Source of the DNA: Nostoc carneum NIES-2107
GTDB taxonomy: Bacteria > Cyanobacteriota > Cyanobacteriia > Cyanobacteriales > Nostocaceae
DNA: 64,000 nucleotides
Reading direction: 5' to 3'
Assembly: GCA_002368155.1 (NCBI GenBank)
Contig: AP018180.1
Location: 2,761,947-2,825,946 of the forward strand
Shown here piece after piece: positions 26,983-36,279 of this stretch (position 1 is its first letter; every line of letters begins with the position of its first letter). A program made the translations under genes and the position numbers. The notes beneath the pieces were generated by a model. The model ran no database searches. It was not told the DNA's origin and worked only from the letters and a program-made list of their open reading frames with translations.

Positions 26983-27480
26983 ATGTTAAATAGTTCTACT
27001 CAAAATATCCGTGACTCTGCTATCCATTTTTTAGAACAAACTCCAGTCCAAAGGCTACAAATTCTCCGAGAATTAGGTATTGCTCGTTATGAATTTTTGA
27101 CTCAACTGCGCCTTAATGAAGCGAATATAAACTGTATTATGAGATTTCTCAGTAATCCCAGCCAATTAAAATTTCCTAATTTAAGCGGTGCCGATTTATC
27201 TAATTTAAATTTAGCAGCAGTCAACTTTATTCGGGGGAATTTATCAGGCGCAAATTTGCAAAATACCATTTTAGTAAATGCAGACCTATTATTTGTAAAT
27301 TTCACCCAAGCTGATTTAAGAAATGCAGACTTAAGCGGTGCAACCCTCAACCAGACTATCTGGTTAGATACGCTAGTAGATGAATGTCAGTTGGGGAATG
27401 GGACTGGTTTATCACCCCAACAACGTAAAGATTTACAACTGCGTGGTGCTAGATTTAACACTTCGGCAGATGATAATTAA
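26983..27480 (+). CDS. Pentapeptide-repeat protein
   Basis: A 165-residue protein. An N-terminal helical region ([22 protein letters not shown]) is followed by pentapeptide repeats of the A(D/N)LXX type from about 60 to 125: [48 protein letters not shown]. These form a right-handed beta-helix. Cyanobacteria have many such proteins of unknown role. There is no signal peptide. It lies 55 bp upstream of purT on the same strand. Confidence 0.85.
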   Translation: MLNSSTQNIRDSAIHFLEQTPVQRLQILRELGIARYEFLTQLRLNEANINCIMRFLSNPSQLKFPNLSGADLSNLNLAAVNFIRGNLSGANLQNTILVNADLLFVNFTQADLRNADLSGATLNQTIWLDTLVDECQLGNGTGLSPQQRKDLQLRGARFNTSADDN

Positions 27481-27535
27481 ACGTCAAAAATAAAAATTAT
27501 CAGATTGTCTCGTTAATATTGACTTGGATTAATTC

Positions 27536-28705
27536 ATGCATAATGAAATTAAATTGCCTAAAAAATTAATGTTGTTGGGTGCAGGAGAGTTAGGCAAGGA
27601 GTTTGTAATTGCTGCTCAACGACTCGGTAATTATGTAATTGCTGTGGATCGTTACCCTAATGCACCGGCAATGCAAGTTGCTGATTGCTCAGAAGTGATT
27701 TCCATGTTGAGTGGTGATGATTTAGAAGCTATCGTCAGCAAGCATCAACCTGATTTAATTATCCCGGAAATTGAAGCGATCAGAACTGAAAAACTTGTAG
27801 AATTTGAGCAACGTGGGATAATAGTTATTCCGACGGCAGCGGCGACTAACTACACAATGAATCGTGACAGAATTAGAGACTTAGCCAATGAACAATTAAA
27901 TATCAGAACTGCTAGATATGGTTATGCAAATTCTCTAGAAGAGTTGAAAGTCGCTGCTGATTTAATTGGCTTTCCAAATGTGCTAAAACCTGTGATGTCA
28001 TCATCTGGTAAAGGACAATCTGTAGTTCAGAATAAAGATGAAGTTGAGCAGGCTTGGAATTATGCGATCGCAAATTCTCGTGGTGATACTCAAAAGGTAA
28101 TTGTAGAGGAATTTATTAACTTTGAAATAGAGATAACTTTACTGACTATTAAACAGTGGAATGCGCCTACTATTTATTGTCAGCCTATTGGTCATCGCCA
28201 AGAAAGAGGCGATTATCAAGAATCTTGGCAACCAGCCGGAATCTCTGAAGATAAAATTTTAAAAGCTCAAGAAATCGCCAAAAAAGTTACCGATGCTTTA
28301 GGAGGAGCCGGGATTTTTGGGGTTGAGTTTTTTATTACTAAAGATGAAGTTATTTTTTCTGAACTTTCTCCCCGTCCCCATGACACAGGTATGGTGACTT
28401 TAATCTCGCAAAATCTTAATGAGTTTGAATTACATTTACGGGCTGTTTTAGGCTTACCAATTCCCAATATAGAACAGTTTGGCCCTTCAGCTAGTGCGGT
28501 AATTTTAGCTTCTGAAAAATCAGATTCTATTACCTATACAGGTGTAGCGGATGCATTAGCTGAAAAAGATGTAGATATTAAGCTATTTGGTAAACCCAGT
28601 TCCCATCCTTATCGGCGTATGGGAGTAGCTTTAGCTAAAGGCGTAAATGTAGAAGAGGCCAGAGAAAAAGCTACAAGAGCAGCGAGTAAAGTGAAATTAG
28701 TCTGA
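27536..28705 (+). CDS. purT: Formate-dependent GAR transformylase
   Basis: A 389-residue ATP-grasp enzyme. The N-terminal Rossmann motif MLLGAGELGKEFVIAAQRLG, the ATP-binding SSSGKGQSV, VEEFINFEIEITLL and FSELSPRPHDTGMVTL are characteristic of PurT. It makes formyl-GAR from GAR, formate and ATP in purine synthesis, as an alternative to folate-dependent PurN. Its length equals the family norm. No other pur genes are near. Confidence 0.93.
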   Translation: MHNEIKLPKKLMLLGAGELGKEFVIAAQRLGNYVIAVDRYPNAPAMQVADCSEVISMLSGDDLEAIVSKHQPDLIIPEIEAIRTEKLVEFEQRGIIVIPTAAATNYTMNRDRIRDLANEQLNIRTARYGYANSLEELKVAADLIGFPNVLKPVMSSSGKGQSVVQNKDEVEQAWNYAIANSRGDTQKVIVEEFINFEIEITLLTIKQWNAPTIYCQPIGHRQERGDYQESWQPAGISEDKILKAQEIAKKVTDALGGAGIFGVEFFITKDEVIFSELSPRPHDTGMVTLISQNLNEFELHLRAVLGLPIPNIEQFGPSASAVILASEKSDSITYTGVADALAEKDVDIKLFGKPSSHPYRRMGVALAKGVNVEEAREKATRAASKVKLV

Positions 28706-28770
28706 TAATTTTCTCTAAGCTGTTACGCATTTAAGTTGCATATTTACTCATCAGCATTGCCAAAAAATTG

Positions 28771-28830
28771 TAGAGACGCGATTCATCGCGTCTCTGATGA
28801 ATCGCGTCTCTGATGAATCGCGTCTCTACT
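28771..28830. repeat. Triple GACGCGATnnATCGCGTC repeat, copy 3
   Basis: GTAGAGACGCGATTCATCGCGTCTC is followed by two further tandem TGATGAATCGCGTCTC units, ending in TAC. It looks like local amplification of the palindrome family found at 8319 and 18268, in the gap between purT and the convergent CVNH gene. Confidence 0.8.
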
Positions 28831-28894
28831 GTTTATCCTTGACAACCCTAACACCAGAATATTGGCTATAGGTGCGTATCAGCTTAAATCTGCT

Positions 28895-29215
28895 TTATGG
28901 GCTACCTGTATATTCTAGGTTGCCATCAATGTTTTCAATTCCATTCAAAACTAGAGAACTTTCGTTCCATAAACCATCCATTCTGCGGCAAGTGGCGGAT
29001 AGGACATCTCCATCAATAGAGATATTCATCGCACTTGACTGAAAACTACTAGGCGCGTAAGGATCAGTTACTTCTAGAATGCCATCAATGTTTTCGATTC
29101 CTCTTAAGGATAGTGAAGTTTCGTTCCAAGAACCATCGCGTCTTTGACAAGTCGCTGATATTACATCTCCGTCAATAGAGATATTTTCGCAAGTGTATTG
29201 ATAATTACTACTCAT
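28895..29215 (-). CDS. Cyanovirin-N homologue (CVNH lectin)
   Basis: A 106-residue protein made of two tandem 50-residue CVNH repeats. Each has NISIDGDV(I/L)SATC(Q/R)R, W-NE(T/S)SL and GIENIDG. The fold is a pseudo-symmetric lectin, and relatives bind high-mannose glycans. There is no signal peptide, as in many CVNH proteins. In repeat 1 the disulphide pair YTC/ATC is intact; in repeat 2 the first Cys is replaced (SSAMNIS), leaving one unpaired Cys. Sugar-site residues were not checked. The physiological role is unknown. Confidence 0.85.
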   Translation of the reverse strand: MSSNYQYTCENISIDGDVISATCQRRDGSWNETSLSLRGIENIDGILEVTDPYAPSSFQSSAMNISIDGDVLSATCRRMDGLWNESSLVLNGIENIDGNLEYTGSP

Positions 29216-29650
29216 GGCTTATGTATTTTTCTAGTTAAATCCCGTAGAAGTTGTATGATATTCAACTTACAAGAGGTATGTACTGCAAAAGCATTTTTAG
29301 GATAAATCGCCTATATTCCTTATAAATGAGGGTTAATGCGATATATCTAGATGTTATTTGAGACACATTGCTTTTGTTAGTAGTAGATATTACTTCTAAC
29401 TTTTACAAACCATTGATTTACTTAAGTTTTTTTTAATACTTAATTTCTGAAGGCGCAAAAAGTAAAAAATATATCATTTTAATAAAAATAAAAACAGGAT
29501 AAACACTTAGCTATTAGCTGTGTTTATCCTCATTACGGTTCGGTTAATAATTTTGCGTCATGATTTTGGGGTTGTAGAGACGCGATGAATCTACAAAGAC
29601 GCGATGAATCGCGTCTCTACAGGATTTAAATTCTACAATCCGACTATTTG
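29216..29650. other. Intergenic, 435 bp, AT-rich with a palindrome copy
   Basis: Between the CVNH gene and the AMIN-serine hydrolase gene, both on the minus strand. Most of it is AT-rich and featureless. A GACGCGATGAATC repeat cluster (29574-29620) lies near the hydrolase stop. Confidence 0.5.
29574..29620. repeat. GACGCGATnnATCGCGTC repeat, copy 4
   Basis: GTAGAGACGCGATGAATC, then AAAGACGCGATGAATCGCGTC and TCTAC. One half unit plus one full unit of the same family as 28771. Confidence 0.75.
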
Positions 29651-30994
29651 CTAGAAGTTGACGTTGGTGGGAGAATTACCAGTGGCAACGGGGTTAGGCT
29701 GATTGAGGTAATTGTAGACAAGCTGGGAAACTTGGCGAATAAAGTCTCTACCTCTACTGTCTTTATAGGGACGTTTGACAAAGATTGCTGCTAGATAATG
29801 CTTACCATTTGGCATGGTGATAAATCCCGCATCGCCAATTAGAAAGCCAATATCGCCGGTTTTGTTGGCGATAACTGCGCCTTTACCTAAACCTGCGGGA
29901 AGCAGAGTGTGGATTGTGGTATGACGCAGAATATCTAAAGCTTGCTCTTTACTACTGGGAGAAACTAGTTTGTTATTGACTAACAAAGCCAAGACTCTGG
30001 CCATGTCTTGAGAACTAGTGGTGTTGGTTCCTCGCAAGTCAGCTAAAAGATGGCGAATTACAGTATCTTTCAATCCCCAGCTACGGAAACGCTGATTGAG
30101 TTTCGCTGCTCCACCCAAGCGGTCAATAATCATATTAGTGGCGGTATTATCACTAATAGTCACCATTTTGGTGATAGTTTCTAAAGCTGTGTACTTTTTA
30201 CCAACGCGTTCATACTGCATATCTCCTGAACCGTTGGTGACTAAATCGCCGCGCATAGTCAGCTTTTCATCTAGCCTGACTTTACCAGCATCTAAATCTT
30301 GGAAAAAGGCAATAAGAATCGGCAGTTTAATTGTACTGGCTGCGGGAAAAACGCGATCGCCTTTAATATCCAAATAATTGCCAGTATCCAAATCGAGGAA
30401 AAACATCCCGGTGGTGAGGAAGCTGTAGCGGCTCATCAAGGCTTTAATTTGGGGTTCCAAAGCCTTCATTGATGAATTCAACGGGACTACACCCGCAAAC
30501 AAATTCCTATTAGTAACTATTGGCGGCGTGATGGGTTGCGCTGGAGTAATTACTGGTGGAATACTGGGTTGAGTAATAGCGACTCTCGTGAGTTGGGGTA
30601 ACTGTACAGACCAATGATTTGGGGATTTTTCTTGTAGCTGGACTTGGGCTGGATCTAGGGTGTAACCGGGCGCTAAGGTAATGAGGATGCGGGTACTATC
30701 AGCACCAAACTGTCCAATTTGAATTTGTTGCGTGACTGGGCCTATCTTTTGAGTCACCTGGGGATAATTCAGGTTAACACCCGGTAAGTCAATAGCTAAA
30801 CTTGTAGGAGTCAAAAGTTGGACTCGTGGTTGTACAGTCTCATCTGTAGTGAAGTCTAGATGATTGCGGTTGCTATCAAAATGCCAATTAGCAACTGTCG
30901 CCGCTTTCACCGTTGCACCTAACAAACAGGTACTTAAAAAGCTGGCTAATACCCAGCTTGCTTTCACAATATTGTGTTTGTGTGTGAGTCGCAT
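29651..30994 (-). CDS. AMIN-domain serine hydrolase, class A beta-lactamase-like
   Basis: A 447-residue exported protein: signal peptide (about 10-31), AMIN domain (about 32-135, peptidoglycan/pilin-type targeting), a Pro-rich linker (about 140-165), then a class A beta-lactamase-like domain with Ser220-x-x-Lys223 (STIK), Ser281-Asp-Asn283 (SDN) and Lys378-Thr-Gly380 (KTG). The omega-loop, where lactamases carry the deacylating Glu166 (ExxLN), reads HLLADLRGTNTTS and has no Glu. The protein may therefore bind or acylate beta-lactams or peptidoglycan without hydrolysing them well. It is probably a cell-wall enzyme; antibiotic resistance is not indicated. Confidence 0.85.
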   Translation of the reverse strand: MRLTHKHNIVKASWVLASFLSTCLLGATVKAATVANWHFDSNRNHLDFTTDETVQPRVQLLTPTSLAIDLPGVNLNYPQVTQKIGPVTQQIQIGQFGADSTRILITLAPGYTLDPAQVQLQEKSPNHWSVQLPQLTRVAITQPSIPPVITPAQPITPPIVTNRNLFAGVVPLNSSMKALEPQIKALMSRYSFLTTGMFFLDLDTGNYLDIKGDRVFPAASTIKLPILIAFFQDLDAGKVRLDEKLTMRGDLVTNGSGDMQYERVGKKYTALETITKMVTISDNTATNMIIDRLGGAAKLNQRFRSWGLKDTVIRHLLADLRGTNTTSSQDMARVLALLVNNKLVSPSSKEQALDILRHTTIHTLLPAGLGKGAVIANKTGDIGFLIGDAGFITMPNGKHYLAAIFVKRPYKDSRGRDFIRQVSQLVYNYLNQPNPVATGNSPTNVNF

Positions 30995-31152
30995 TAATTA
31001 AAACTTTCTGTGTGATGAAGATTGAGAAACTAACAATTAGTAATGGTTACAAAAATACAAATCTGACAAATCGTCAGAATTATATACTGCCGCGATAACT
31101 TTACAACTAGCGATCGCAATTTCCGGAAAGTTCTAACTCAATCTCTAAAAAA

Positions 31153-32655
31153 TCACAACCCCAAATCTACGGCAATGCGGTGAGCACAAGCAAAACCCGA
31201 AAATGCTACTGCATTCAACCCCTGACCAGGAAAGGTACTATCCCCTACACAATACAATCCAGGGATGGCGGTGCGATTAAATGGCATACTCAATAACCCG
31301 CGCAACTTACGCCGAGGAATTGGCCCGTAAGTCCCATCTTCTCGTCCTAAAAAGCGGCGATGGGTGCGGGGTGTTCCTACTTCCAAATAATCCATTCCTG
31401 CATCTAAACCAGGGAAAATTTGCTCTAAGCGGTCAATAATTCGCCAGGCTGCGGCTTCTTTACGTTTCTCATATTCCTGCTCGGTTAAGCCTTGCCAATT
31501 CTCGATCCAATCTGGGGTAAAAGCATGAATAATGTGATAGCCTGTTGGTGCTAAATCAGGGTCAAGCAAGGTGGGAATGGAAACAAAAATAGTACCTTGT
31601 GGTTTGGTCATATCCTGCCAATCTTCTAGCAAAATATGATGACACTCTGTCCCTGGTGGCAGAACTGACTGCTTAACCCCCATGTGTAAACTGAAAAAGC
31701 TGGGTGATTTCTGATATACTTGTTGCCATTTTTTCTCATTACGTGGCATTTCCTCTACAGGTAGTAATTTTTCAAAAGTATCCCAGCGTGTAGCATTAGA
31801 AACTATGCGTTTTCCCCGATAGATTTGACCATTTACCAATTCCACACCAACAGCCTTTCCGCGTTCGGTGAGAATTCTTTTCACCCTGGCTTGATACTGA
31901 ATTTTTCCCCCAGTTTTCTCTAAACCTGTGGCTAATGCTTGAGCAATTTTTCCTACTCCCCCTTTGGGGTAATTAACTCCGCCATAATGTCGATCAGAAA
32001 AGACCATTCCTGCATTAATCATGGGTGTCATATTGGCTGGAACCACTGACCAGCAATAACATTCCATATCAATAAATCTTAATAATTCCGGGTCTTTAAT
32101 GTAGCGCCGTGCGATATCTCCAGCATTTTGCGGCAAATATTTGACCAAACCCAGACAAGCTAAAGGATGTTTCAAAAACGTCCGTAACAAATACCGAGGT
32201 TCTTCTAATGACAGCAAATCCATGCTGTTGAGACAATTAAATACTTGCCAGCATTCGTCATAAAAACGACGAATCCCCTTCGTTTCATGAGGAAAATAAG
32301 CAGTAAGATTTTGCAAATATTTTTCATAAACACGGTCAACTTTCAAGTCTAAACCGTTGGGTAAGTGGTAATGAATCTGCACCGGATCGGCAATTGTCTC
32401 TACGCTGACATTCACAGCATTAAGCGCACGGGTGAGTAAATTTGTAGTACCATTTTGTCCCATCCCAAAAATCATTGAAGCTCCCACATCAAAGTGATAA
32501 CCTTCACGTTCAAAATAGCCAGCACTGCCACCAGGAATGAGATAACTTTCTAATACCAGCACTTTAGCTCGTTTTGCTGCTAGCTGGGTTGCTGTCACCA
32601 AGCCACCAATACCAGAACCAATGACAATTACATCAAACAAGGAATTACGGGTCAT
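31153..32655 (-). CDS. crtH: Carotenoid (prolycopene) isomerase
   Basis: A 500-residue FAD protein. The dinucleotide-binding motif [18 protein letters not shown] is at 10-27, [16 protein letters not shown] and [21 protein letters not shown] are CrtISO hallmarks, and the C-terminal [18 protein letters not shown] is the second FAD motif of the phytoene desaturase superfamily. It converts poly-cis prolycopene to all-trans lycopene in the plant-type carotenoid route. Its length is as expected. The gene is monocistronic with an 818-bp upstream gap. Confidence 0.92.
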   Translation of the reverse strand: MTRNSLFDVIVIGSGIGGLVTATQLAAKRAKVLVLESYLIPGGSAGYFEREGYHFDVGASMIFGMGQNGTTNLLTRALNAVNVSVETIADPVQIHYHLPNGLDLKVDRVYEKYLQNLTAYFPHETKGIRRFYDECWQVFNCLNSMDLLSLEEPRYLLRTFLKHPLACLGLVKYLPQNAGDIARRYIKDPELLRFIDMECYCWSVVPANMTPMINAGMVFSDRHYGGVNYPKGGVGKIAQALATGLEKTGGKIQYQARVKRILTERGKAVGVELVNGQIYRGKRIVSNATRWDTFEKLLPVEEMPRNEKKWQQVYQKSPSFFSLHMGVKQSVLPPGTECHHILLEDWQDMTKPQGTIFVSIPTLLDPDLAPTGYHIIHAFTPDWIENWQGLTEQEYEKRKEAAAWRIIDRLEQIFPGLDAGMDYLEVGTPRTHRRFLGREDGTYGPIPRRKLRGLLSMPFNRTAIPGLYCVGDSTFPGQGLNAVAFSGFACAHRIAVDLGL

Positions 32656-33094
32656 AAATAATTAAAAATGCACAATTAGTCTTGAAAATTTTTTCAGTGG
32701 CTTTCGCAGTAACAGAAGTTTGAATTTCCACACCCTATAAGAATGCAAAATGCAAAAATCTGATTTATGCAATTCATCATTACCATTAAATAGTCAGATA
32801 TTCCACATAATCCCTTGAAAAAATGTAGCAGATATTACTTTTCACAGAAAAGATAATACTTAACTGCTTTGATAAACTGCGATCGCCAATTAAAAAAATA
32901 TCCCAATGTTGCAAATATAGAAAGGTTTCGGGAACACAAATATCTCAATTTACGTTCCTGAATTGCGTAGTTTTTATATACTGCGATCGCATCTGTTTTC
33001 AGTACACAGCATTTTTCCCTACAGCAGAGTCAATTTATAGAGTAAAATCACAATTTATTGCGAAAACGGAAGCTAGCGCGTTCTTACACACAAA

Positions 33095-33160
33095 AAAAGA
33101 GGGACGAGCCGCTACTGCTGGCTAATCCCGTCTGCCGATCCTTAAAGAGAGGAGAACACT
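33095..33160 (+). ncRNA. Candidate structured RNA upstream of upp (unassigned)
   Basis: GAGGGACGAGCC (33101-33112) can pair in part with GGCTAATCCCGTC (33120-33132), and AAAGAGAGGAG follows although no open frame starts there. It is more GC-rich than its surroundings. It does not match the TPP, cobalamin, fluoride, manganese, guanidine, glutamine or Yfr motifs I know. It may be a small RNA or a leader, or nothing. Confidence 0.25.
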
Positions 33161-33245
33161 AGATAACAATATAACCTTGGTTGAGAATACCTGTCAACTA
33201 CTAATGCAATTTATTATCAATAAGCTTGAGTTAGGTGATTTTTGC

Positions 33246-33376
33246 CAATCCTCAATCCCCAGTCCCCAATATCCCCAATCCCCAGTCCCCAATCCCCAGT
33301 CCCCAATCCCCAGTCCCCAGTCCCCAGTCCCCAATCCCCAGTCCCCAATCCCCAATCCCCAATCCCCAATCCCAAA
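33246..33376. repeat. STRR heptamer tract CCCCAGT/CCCCAAT
   Basis: About 18 tandem heptamers alternating CCCCAGT and CCCCAAT. They drift to CCCAAATCC at the end, near the upp gene. Similar shorter tracts lie at 8262, 20199, 35185, 53125 and 62245. Confidence 0.85.
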
Positions 33377-33473
33377 TCCAAAATCTAAAATTGTATTAGC
33401 TGCCAGTCGGAGACGCGACAGAGTATTATGATGTTTCAGTTCTTATATAGTAAAGAGTCGCCTTTTCCTGGCT

Positions 33474-34124
33474 ATGACGGTACAACTGCGCGTTTATGTT
33501 CCACCCCATCCCCTAATTAAGCACTGGCTAGCGGTAGCGCGTGATGTAGCTACACCTTCGGTACTATTTCGCAGTGCAATGGTAGAGTTGGGAAGATGGT
33601 TGACCTATGAAGCAGCACGAGAGTGGTTGCCGACTCTAGAGACAACTGTGCAAAGTCCTTTAGATACAACTGCGGCCACTTTCATCGATCCACAAGTACC
33701 TGTGGCAGTAGTGCCGATTTTACGGGCAGGGTTAGGATTATTAGAAGGGGCGCAAACCTTGCTACCCTTAGCTTCGATTTATCATCTTGGCTTAGTGCGA
33801 AACGAGGAAACACTACAACCTTCTTGTTACCTAAACAAATTACCAGAAAAGTTTGACCCTCAAACAAGGGTGTTAATTACCGATCCGATGTTGGCAACAG
33901 GAGGATCGATGATGGCAGCAATGTCAGAATTAATACAACGGGGTGTCGATCCAGCCTTCATTCGGATTGTTTGTGTAGTGGCAGCTCCGCCAGCTTTACA
34001 AAAACTGAGTGTGGCTTATCCTAGTTTAAATATTTACACTGCGACTATAGACGAGACCGTCAACGAGCAGGGATTTATTGTACCGGGATTAGGAGATGCA
34101 GGCGATCGCACCTTTGGGACTTAA
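33474..34124 (+). CDS. upp: Uracil phosphoribosyltransferase
   Basis: A 216-residue PRTase. The PRPP loop LITDPMLATGGSM (about 135-147), PILRAGLGLLEGA (about 82-94) and the C-terminal VPGLGDAGDRTFGT uracil-binding loop define Upp. It salvages uracil to UMP. It is an intact, cytosolic homomultimer. The small glycine-zipper membrane protein gene follows 76 bp later on the same strand. Confidence 0.93.
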   Translation: MTVQLRVYVPPHPLIKHWLAVARDVATPSVLFRSAMVELGRWLTYEAAREWLPTLETTVQSPLDTTAATFIDPQVPVAVVPILRAGLGLLEGAQTLLPLASIYHLGLVRNEETLQPSCYLNKLPEKFDPQTRVLITDPMLATGGSMMAAMSELIQRGVDPAFIRIVCVVAAPPALQKLSVAYPSLNIYTATIDETVNEQGFIVPGLGDAGDRTFGT

Positions 34125-34200
34125 GCTAGGATGCAGCTAGGGTAGGAAAATAAATTAACTGGTGTAAAAGTCACAAAGTTTTTTTAAGGCGGTTAAGAAT

Positions 34201-34554
34201 ATGAGTCAGCGTGATGGTTTTGTAGGTGGTTTTTTCGCAGGCGCGCTTTTTGGTAGCGTTGTGGGTGGCGTTCTGGGAGCCTTGATTGCTACCCGTCAAG
34301 ATCCAGAACTATTAGCCGAAGATGAAGCACAACAGACGAATAACTCCGAGGAAGCTAAAAAAATACCTGGGAAACGTCGTCAGATGAGAGCTTCAGAAAC
34401 AGACGGACTAGAAATGGAATCAGCCAGGCGATCGCTAGAAGACAAAATTGCCCAGCTCAATGCCACAATAGATGAAGTACGAAAGCAGCTGGGAAATGTC
34501 AATGGCACTGCACCACAAACCATGAGCGATCGCTCTTTCACTAAAGATTCTTGA
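34201..34554 (+). CDS. Small glycine-zipper/YtxH-like membrane protein
   Basis: A 117-residue protein. Residues 7-30 (FVGGFFAGALFGSVVGGVLGALIA) form a glycine-zipper hydrophobic helix. The rest is charged and ends in a coiled coil (MESARRSLEDKIAQLNATIDEVRKQL, about 75-98). The plan resembles YtxH-domain proteins, which are membrane-associated and of unclear role. Conserved-looking, but I cannot name it. Confidence 0.75.
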   Translation: MSQRDGFVGGFFAGALFGSVVGGVLGALIATRQDPELLAEDEAQQTNNSEEAKKIPGKRRQMRASETDGLEMESARRSLEDKIAQLNATIDEVRKQLGNVNGTAPQTMSDRSFTKDS

Positions 34555-34795
34555 CAACCTCAGGGACTTCCAAGGAATAAATTACTCAATTCCGGCATTG
34601 AATATAACTATCAGATTTCTGCTTTCCCTACTTCCCCTGCTTTTCCTGCTCGCCAAAGCAATTGATTATTTTTTGATTTGGAAGTCCCTTATCATACAAT
34701 CAGTCTGCCAAACTCTGCTATACAGACTGCATGACACAGACTAAATTAAAATTTATGGTAATACCTTGTTCGCTTAGCAGGAAACTAAACCATCC

Positions 34796-35071
34796 ATGAA
34801 TCTACTGATTGCTACACTGGCTACTTTCATTCAGATTTACACTGTTTTACTCATTGTTCGGGTTCTCTTGACCTGGTTCCCCAATATTGACTTTTATAGT
34901 CAGCCTTTTGCGGCCTTAGCCCAGATTACAGACCCCTATCTCAACCTCTTCCGCTCAATCATTCCCCCACTGGGCGGTATGGATTTTTCTCCCATCCTCG
35001 CTTTCTTGGTATTGCAATTAGCTGGAGACTGGCTGCTTCCTACTTTGCAGAGTCTATTCAATTATATGTAA
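34796..35071 (+). CDS. YggT family membrane protein (Ycf19-like)
   Basis: A 91-residue protein with two membrane helices (about 5-27 and 62-85). The YggT signature is present: LLIVRVLLTWFPNIDF, PYLNLFRSIIPPLGGMDFSPILAFLVLQ. YggT/Ycf19 proteins act in thylakoid or cytochrome maturation and nucleoid arrangement in phototrophs. A textbook intrinsic terminator follows 28 bp downstream, so it ends its transcription unit. Confidence 0.9.
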   Translation: MNLLIATLATFIQIYTVLLIVRVLLTWFPNIDFYSQPFAALAQITDPYLNLFRSIIPPLGGMDFSPILAFLVLQLAGDWLLPTLQSLFNYM

Positions 35072-35098
35072 TCACAATTGTGCAACTGATGGAAAAAC

Positions 35099-35125
35099 AG
35101 GGTGGAGCAAGTCCACCCTATTTTT
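35099..35125 (+). terminator. Intrinsic terminator after the YggT gene
   Basis: AGGGTGGA (35099-35106), loop GCAAG, TCCACCCT (35112-35119), then ATTTTTATG. An eight-base stem with a T-run: the clearest rho-independent terminator in the window. Confidence 0.85.
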
Positions 35126-35224
35126 ATGCAATTTTAGATTTTAGATTTTGGATTGAATGAAACACATTATTTCTCTATTACCCATTACCCATTACCCAAT
35201 CCCCAATCCCTAATCCCCATTCCC

Positions 35225-35755
35225 CTATTTCCGCACCTGACCGCTAAACCCAGCAGCCTTAAACTGCTTCAGCTTTAATGGAGTAGGTTGATTTGCTGGT
35301 ACAGAGATTCTGAATTCAAAATCGCTCACACCTGGGGGAATTTCGGGAATAGATCCCAAACGCGTGCGGTTTTGTAGTACAGAGTCGTTGTTAGCATCAT
35401 AGATGCGTCCAAAAATATCTGCATCGTAGACGGTTTTATAAGTACCATTCTCGGCTTTGCCAGTGACAATAAAACAGTTAGCAGCCGCAGAACCGCTACT
35501 AATAACAGCACCTTCTGCTAGTTCTGGCGGACAATCTTTATAAGAAATATCGAATAGTTTAATTTGTGTCAGCGCTAACGCTGGAGGAGTCAACACCAAT
35601 AATAAAGCTCCCAAGAGGCAAGAAATAAATATTACCTTAATTGGTTTTAACCACACAGTTACTAGGCGTGCAATTAATTCCTTAAGCGAAGAGGAGTTGA
35701 GCTGACCTAAAGCTAGGAAATGAAACCAAGAAGTGATGCGGCTGTTATTTTCCAT
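35225..35755 (-). CDS. Secreted hypothetical protein
   Basis: A 176-residue protein. A long N-terminal region (residues 1-35) precedes a hydrophobic helix (IKVIFISCLLGALLLVLTPPALAL, about 39-62), so it is either an uncleaved anchor or the true start lies further in. The mature part contains ISYKDCPPELAEGAVISSG, then CFIVTGKAENGTYKTVYDADIFGRIYDAN and SDFEFRISV, a beta-sandwich-like pattern with two Cys. I do not recognise a function. A STRR tract adjoins its stop. Confidence 0.7.
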   Translation of the reverse strand: MENNSRITSWFHFLALGQLNSSSLKELIARLVTVWLKPIKVIFISCLLGALLLVLTPPALALTQIKLFDISYKDCPPELAEGAVISSGSAAANCFIVTGKAENGTYKTVYDADIFGRIYDANNDSVLQNRTRLGSIPEIPPGVSDFEFRISVPANQPTPLKLKQFKAAGFSGQVRK

Positions 35756-36279
35756 ATCTAAAAATAGTTGTAACGAAATCTCCGTAACATTGATACCAAA
35801 GGCAGAATTTAAGCTGATACGCGCCTAAATCAAATATTCTGGCGTTAGGACTGTCAAGGGTCAAGAGTCCAGGGTCAAGGGCTAGCTTGGACTTTGGACT
35901 CTTGAACGCCAGTTGCTTCTCCCAAGGGGAGACGCTACGCGAACAAGTCGGCAAAGCCGCCCAACGCACTGGCTCCTTTTGACAACCTGAGTGCGAAATA
36001 TACAATTTAAATGCGTAACAGCTTATTACTTCAGTAGGGTTAGCTATTAGGTAAAACAAAGCACATTAGTACTGGTTTTTAGTTCCTACCCTTAAGGGTG
36101 TAGCATTGCTAAACTCTCATAGTTATAGGGCTACTCTGCACTACTGAATAATTCAAGACTTGGTAACTAAAACTGTTTTTAACCCCAGCTTACCTGAATT
36201 TCCTGACCAAAGATATTGGAGAGTTGCATTTCACTTTTGTAATAATTAGGGAAAATAACCCTTAACTTGCTATTAACTT
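35756..36279. other. Intergenic, 524 bp, GCCAGT hairpin repeat
   Basis: Contains GGTCAAG/GGACTTT heptamer remnants (35859-35905), a GCCAGTTGC...GCACTGGC hairpin repeat (35908-35974) and AT-rich DNA before the next gene. A 315-bp open frame over the minus strand here is repeat-derived and not supported. Confidence 0.55.
35908..35974. repeat. GCCAGTTGC...GCACTGGC repeat, copy 1
   Basis: GCCAGTTGCTTCTCCCAAGG, then GGAGACGCTACGCGAAC, and closing CAACGCACTGGCTCC. A hairpin-bounded short repeat; related copies are at 60579 and 62366. Confidence 0.65.

Larger units (their letters stand above)
32656..33473. other. Intergenic, 818 bp, candidate structured RNA and STRR tract
   Basis: A long gap between divergent crtH and upp. 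It holds AT-rich sequence with HIP1 sites (32879, 32984), a potentially structured stretch at 33095-33160, and a CCCCAGT/CCCCAAT heptamer tract (33246-33376). A 255-bp open frame over the tract is an artefact of repetition. Promoters for crtH and upp should lie here. Confidence 0.5.

Noticed and set aside
29651-30994. Acquired antibiotic-resistance beta-lactamase
   Set aside because: No omega-loop Glu, an AMIN domain at the N-terminus and native codon style point to an endogenous envelope protein.
33177-33431. 84-codon open frame upstream of upp
   Set aside because: It is almost wholly a translation of the CCCCAGT/CCCCAAT heptamer tract, which stays open in several frames; there is no ribosome site.
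35745-36059. 104-codon minus-strand frame
   Set aside because: Runs over a GCCAGT hairpin repeat and GGTCAAG heptamers; composition follows the repeats.
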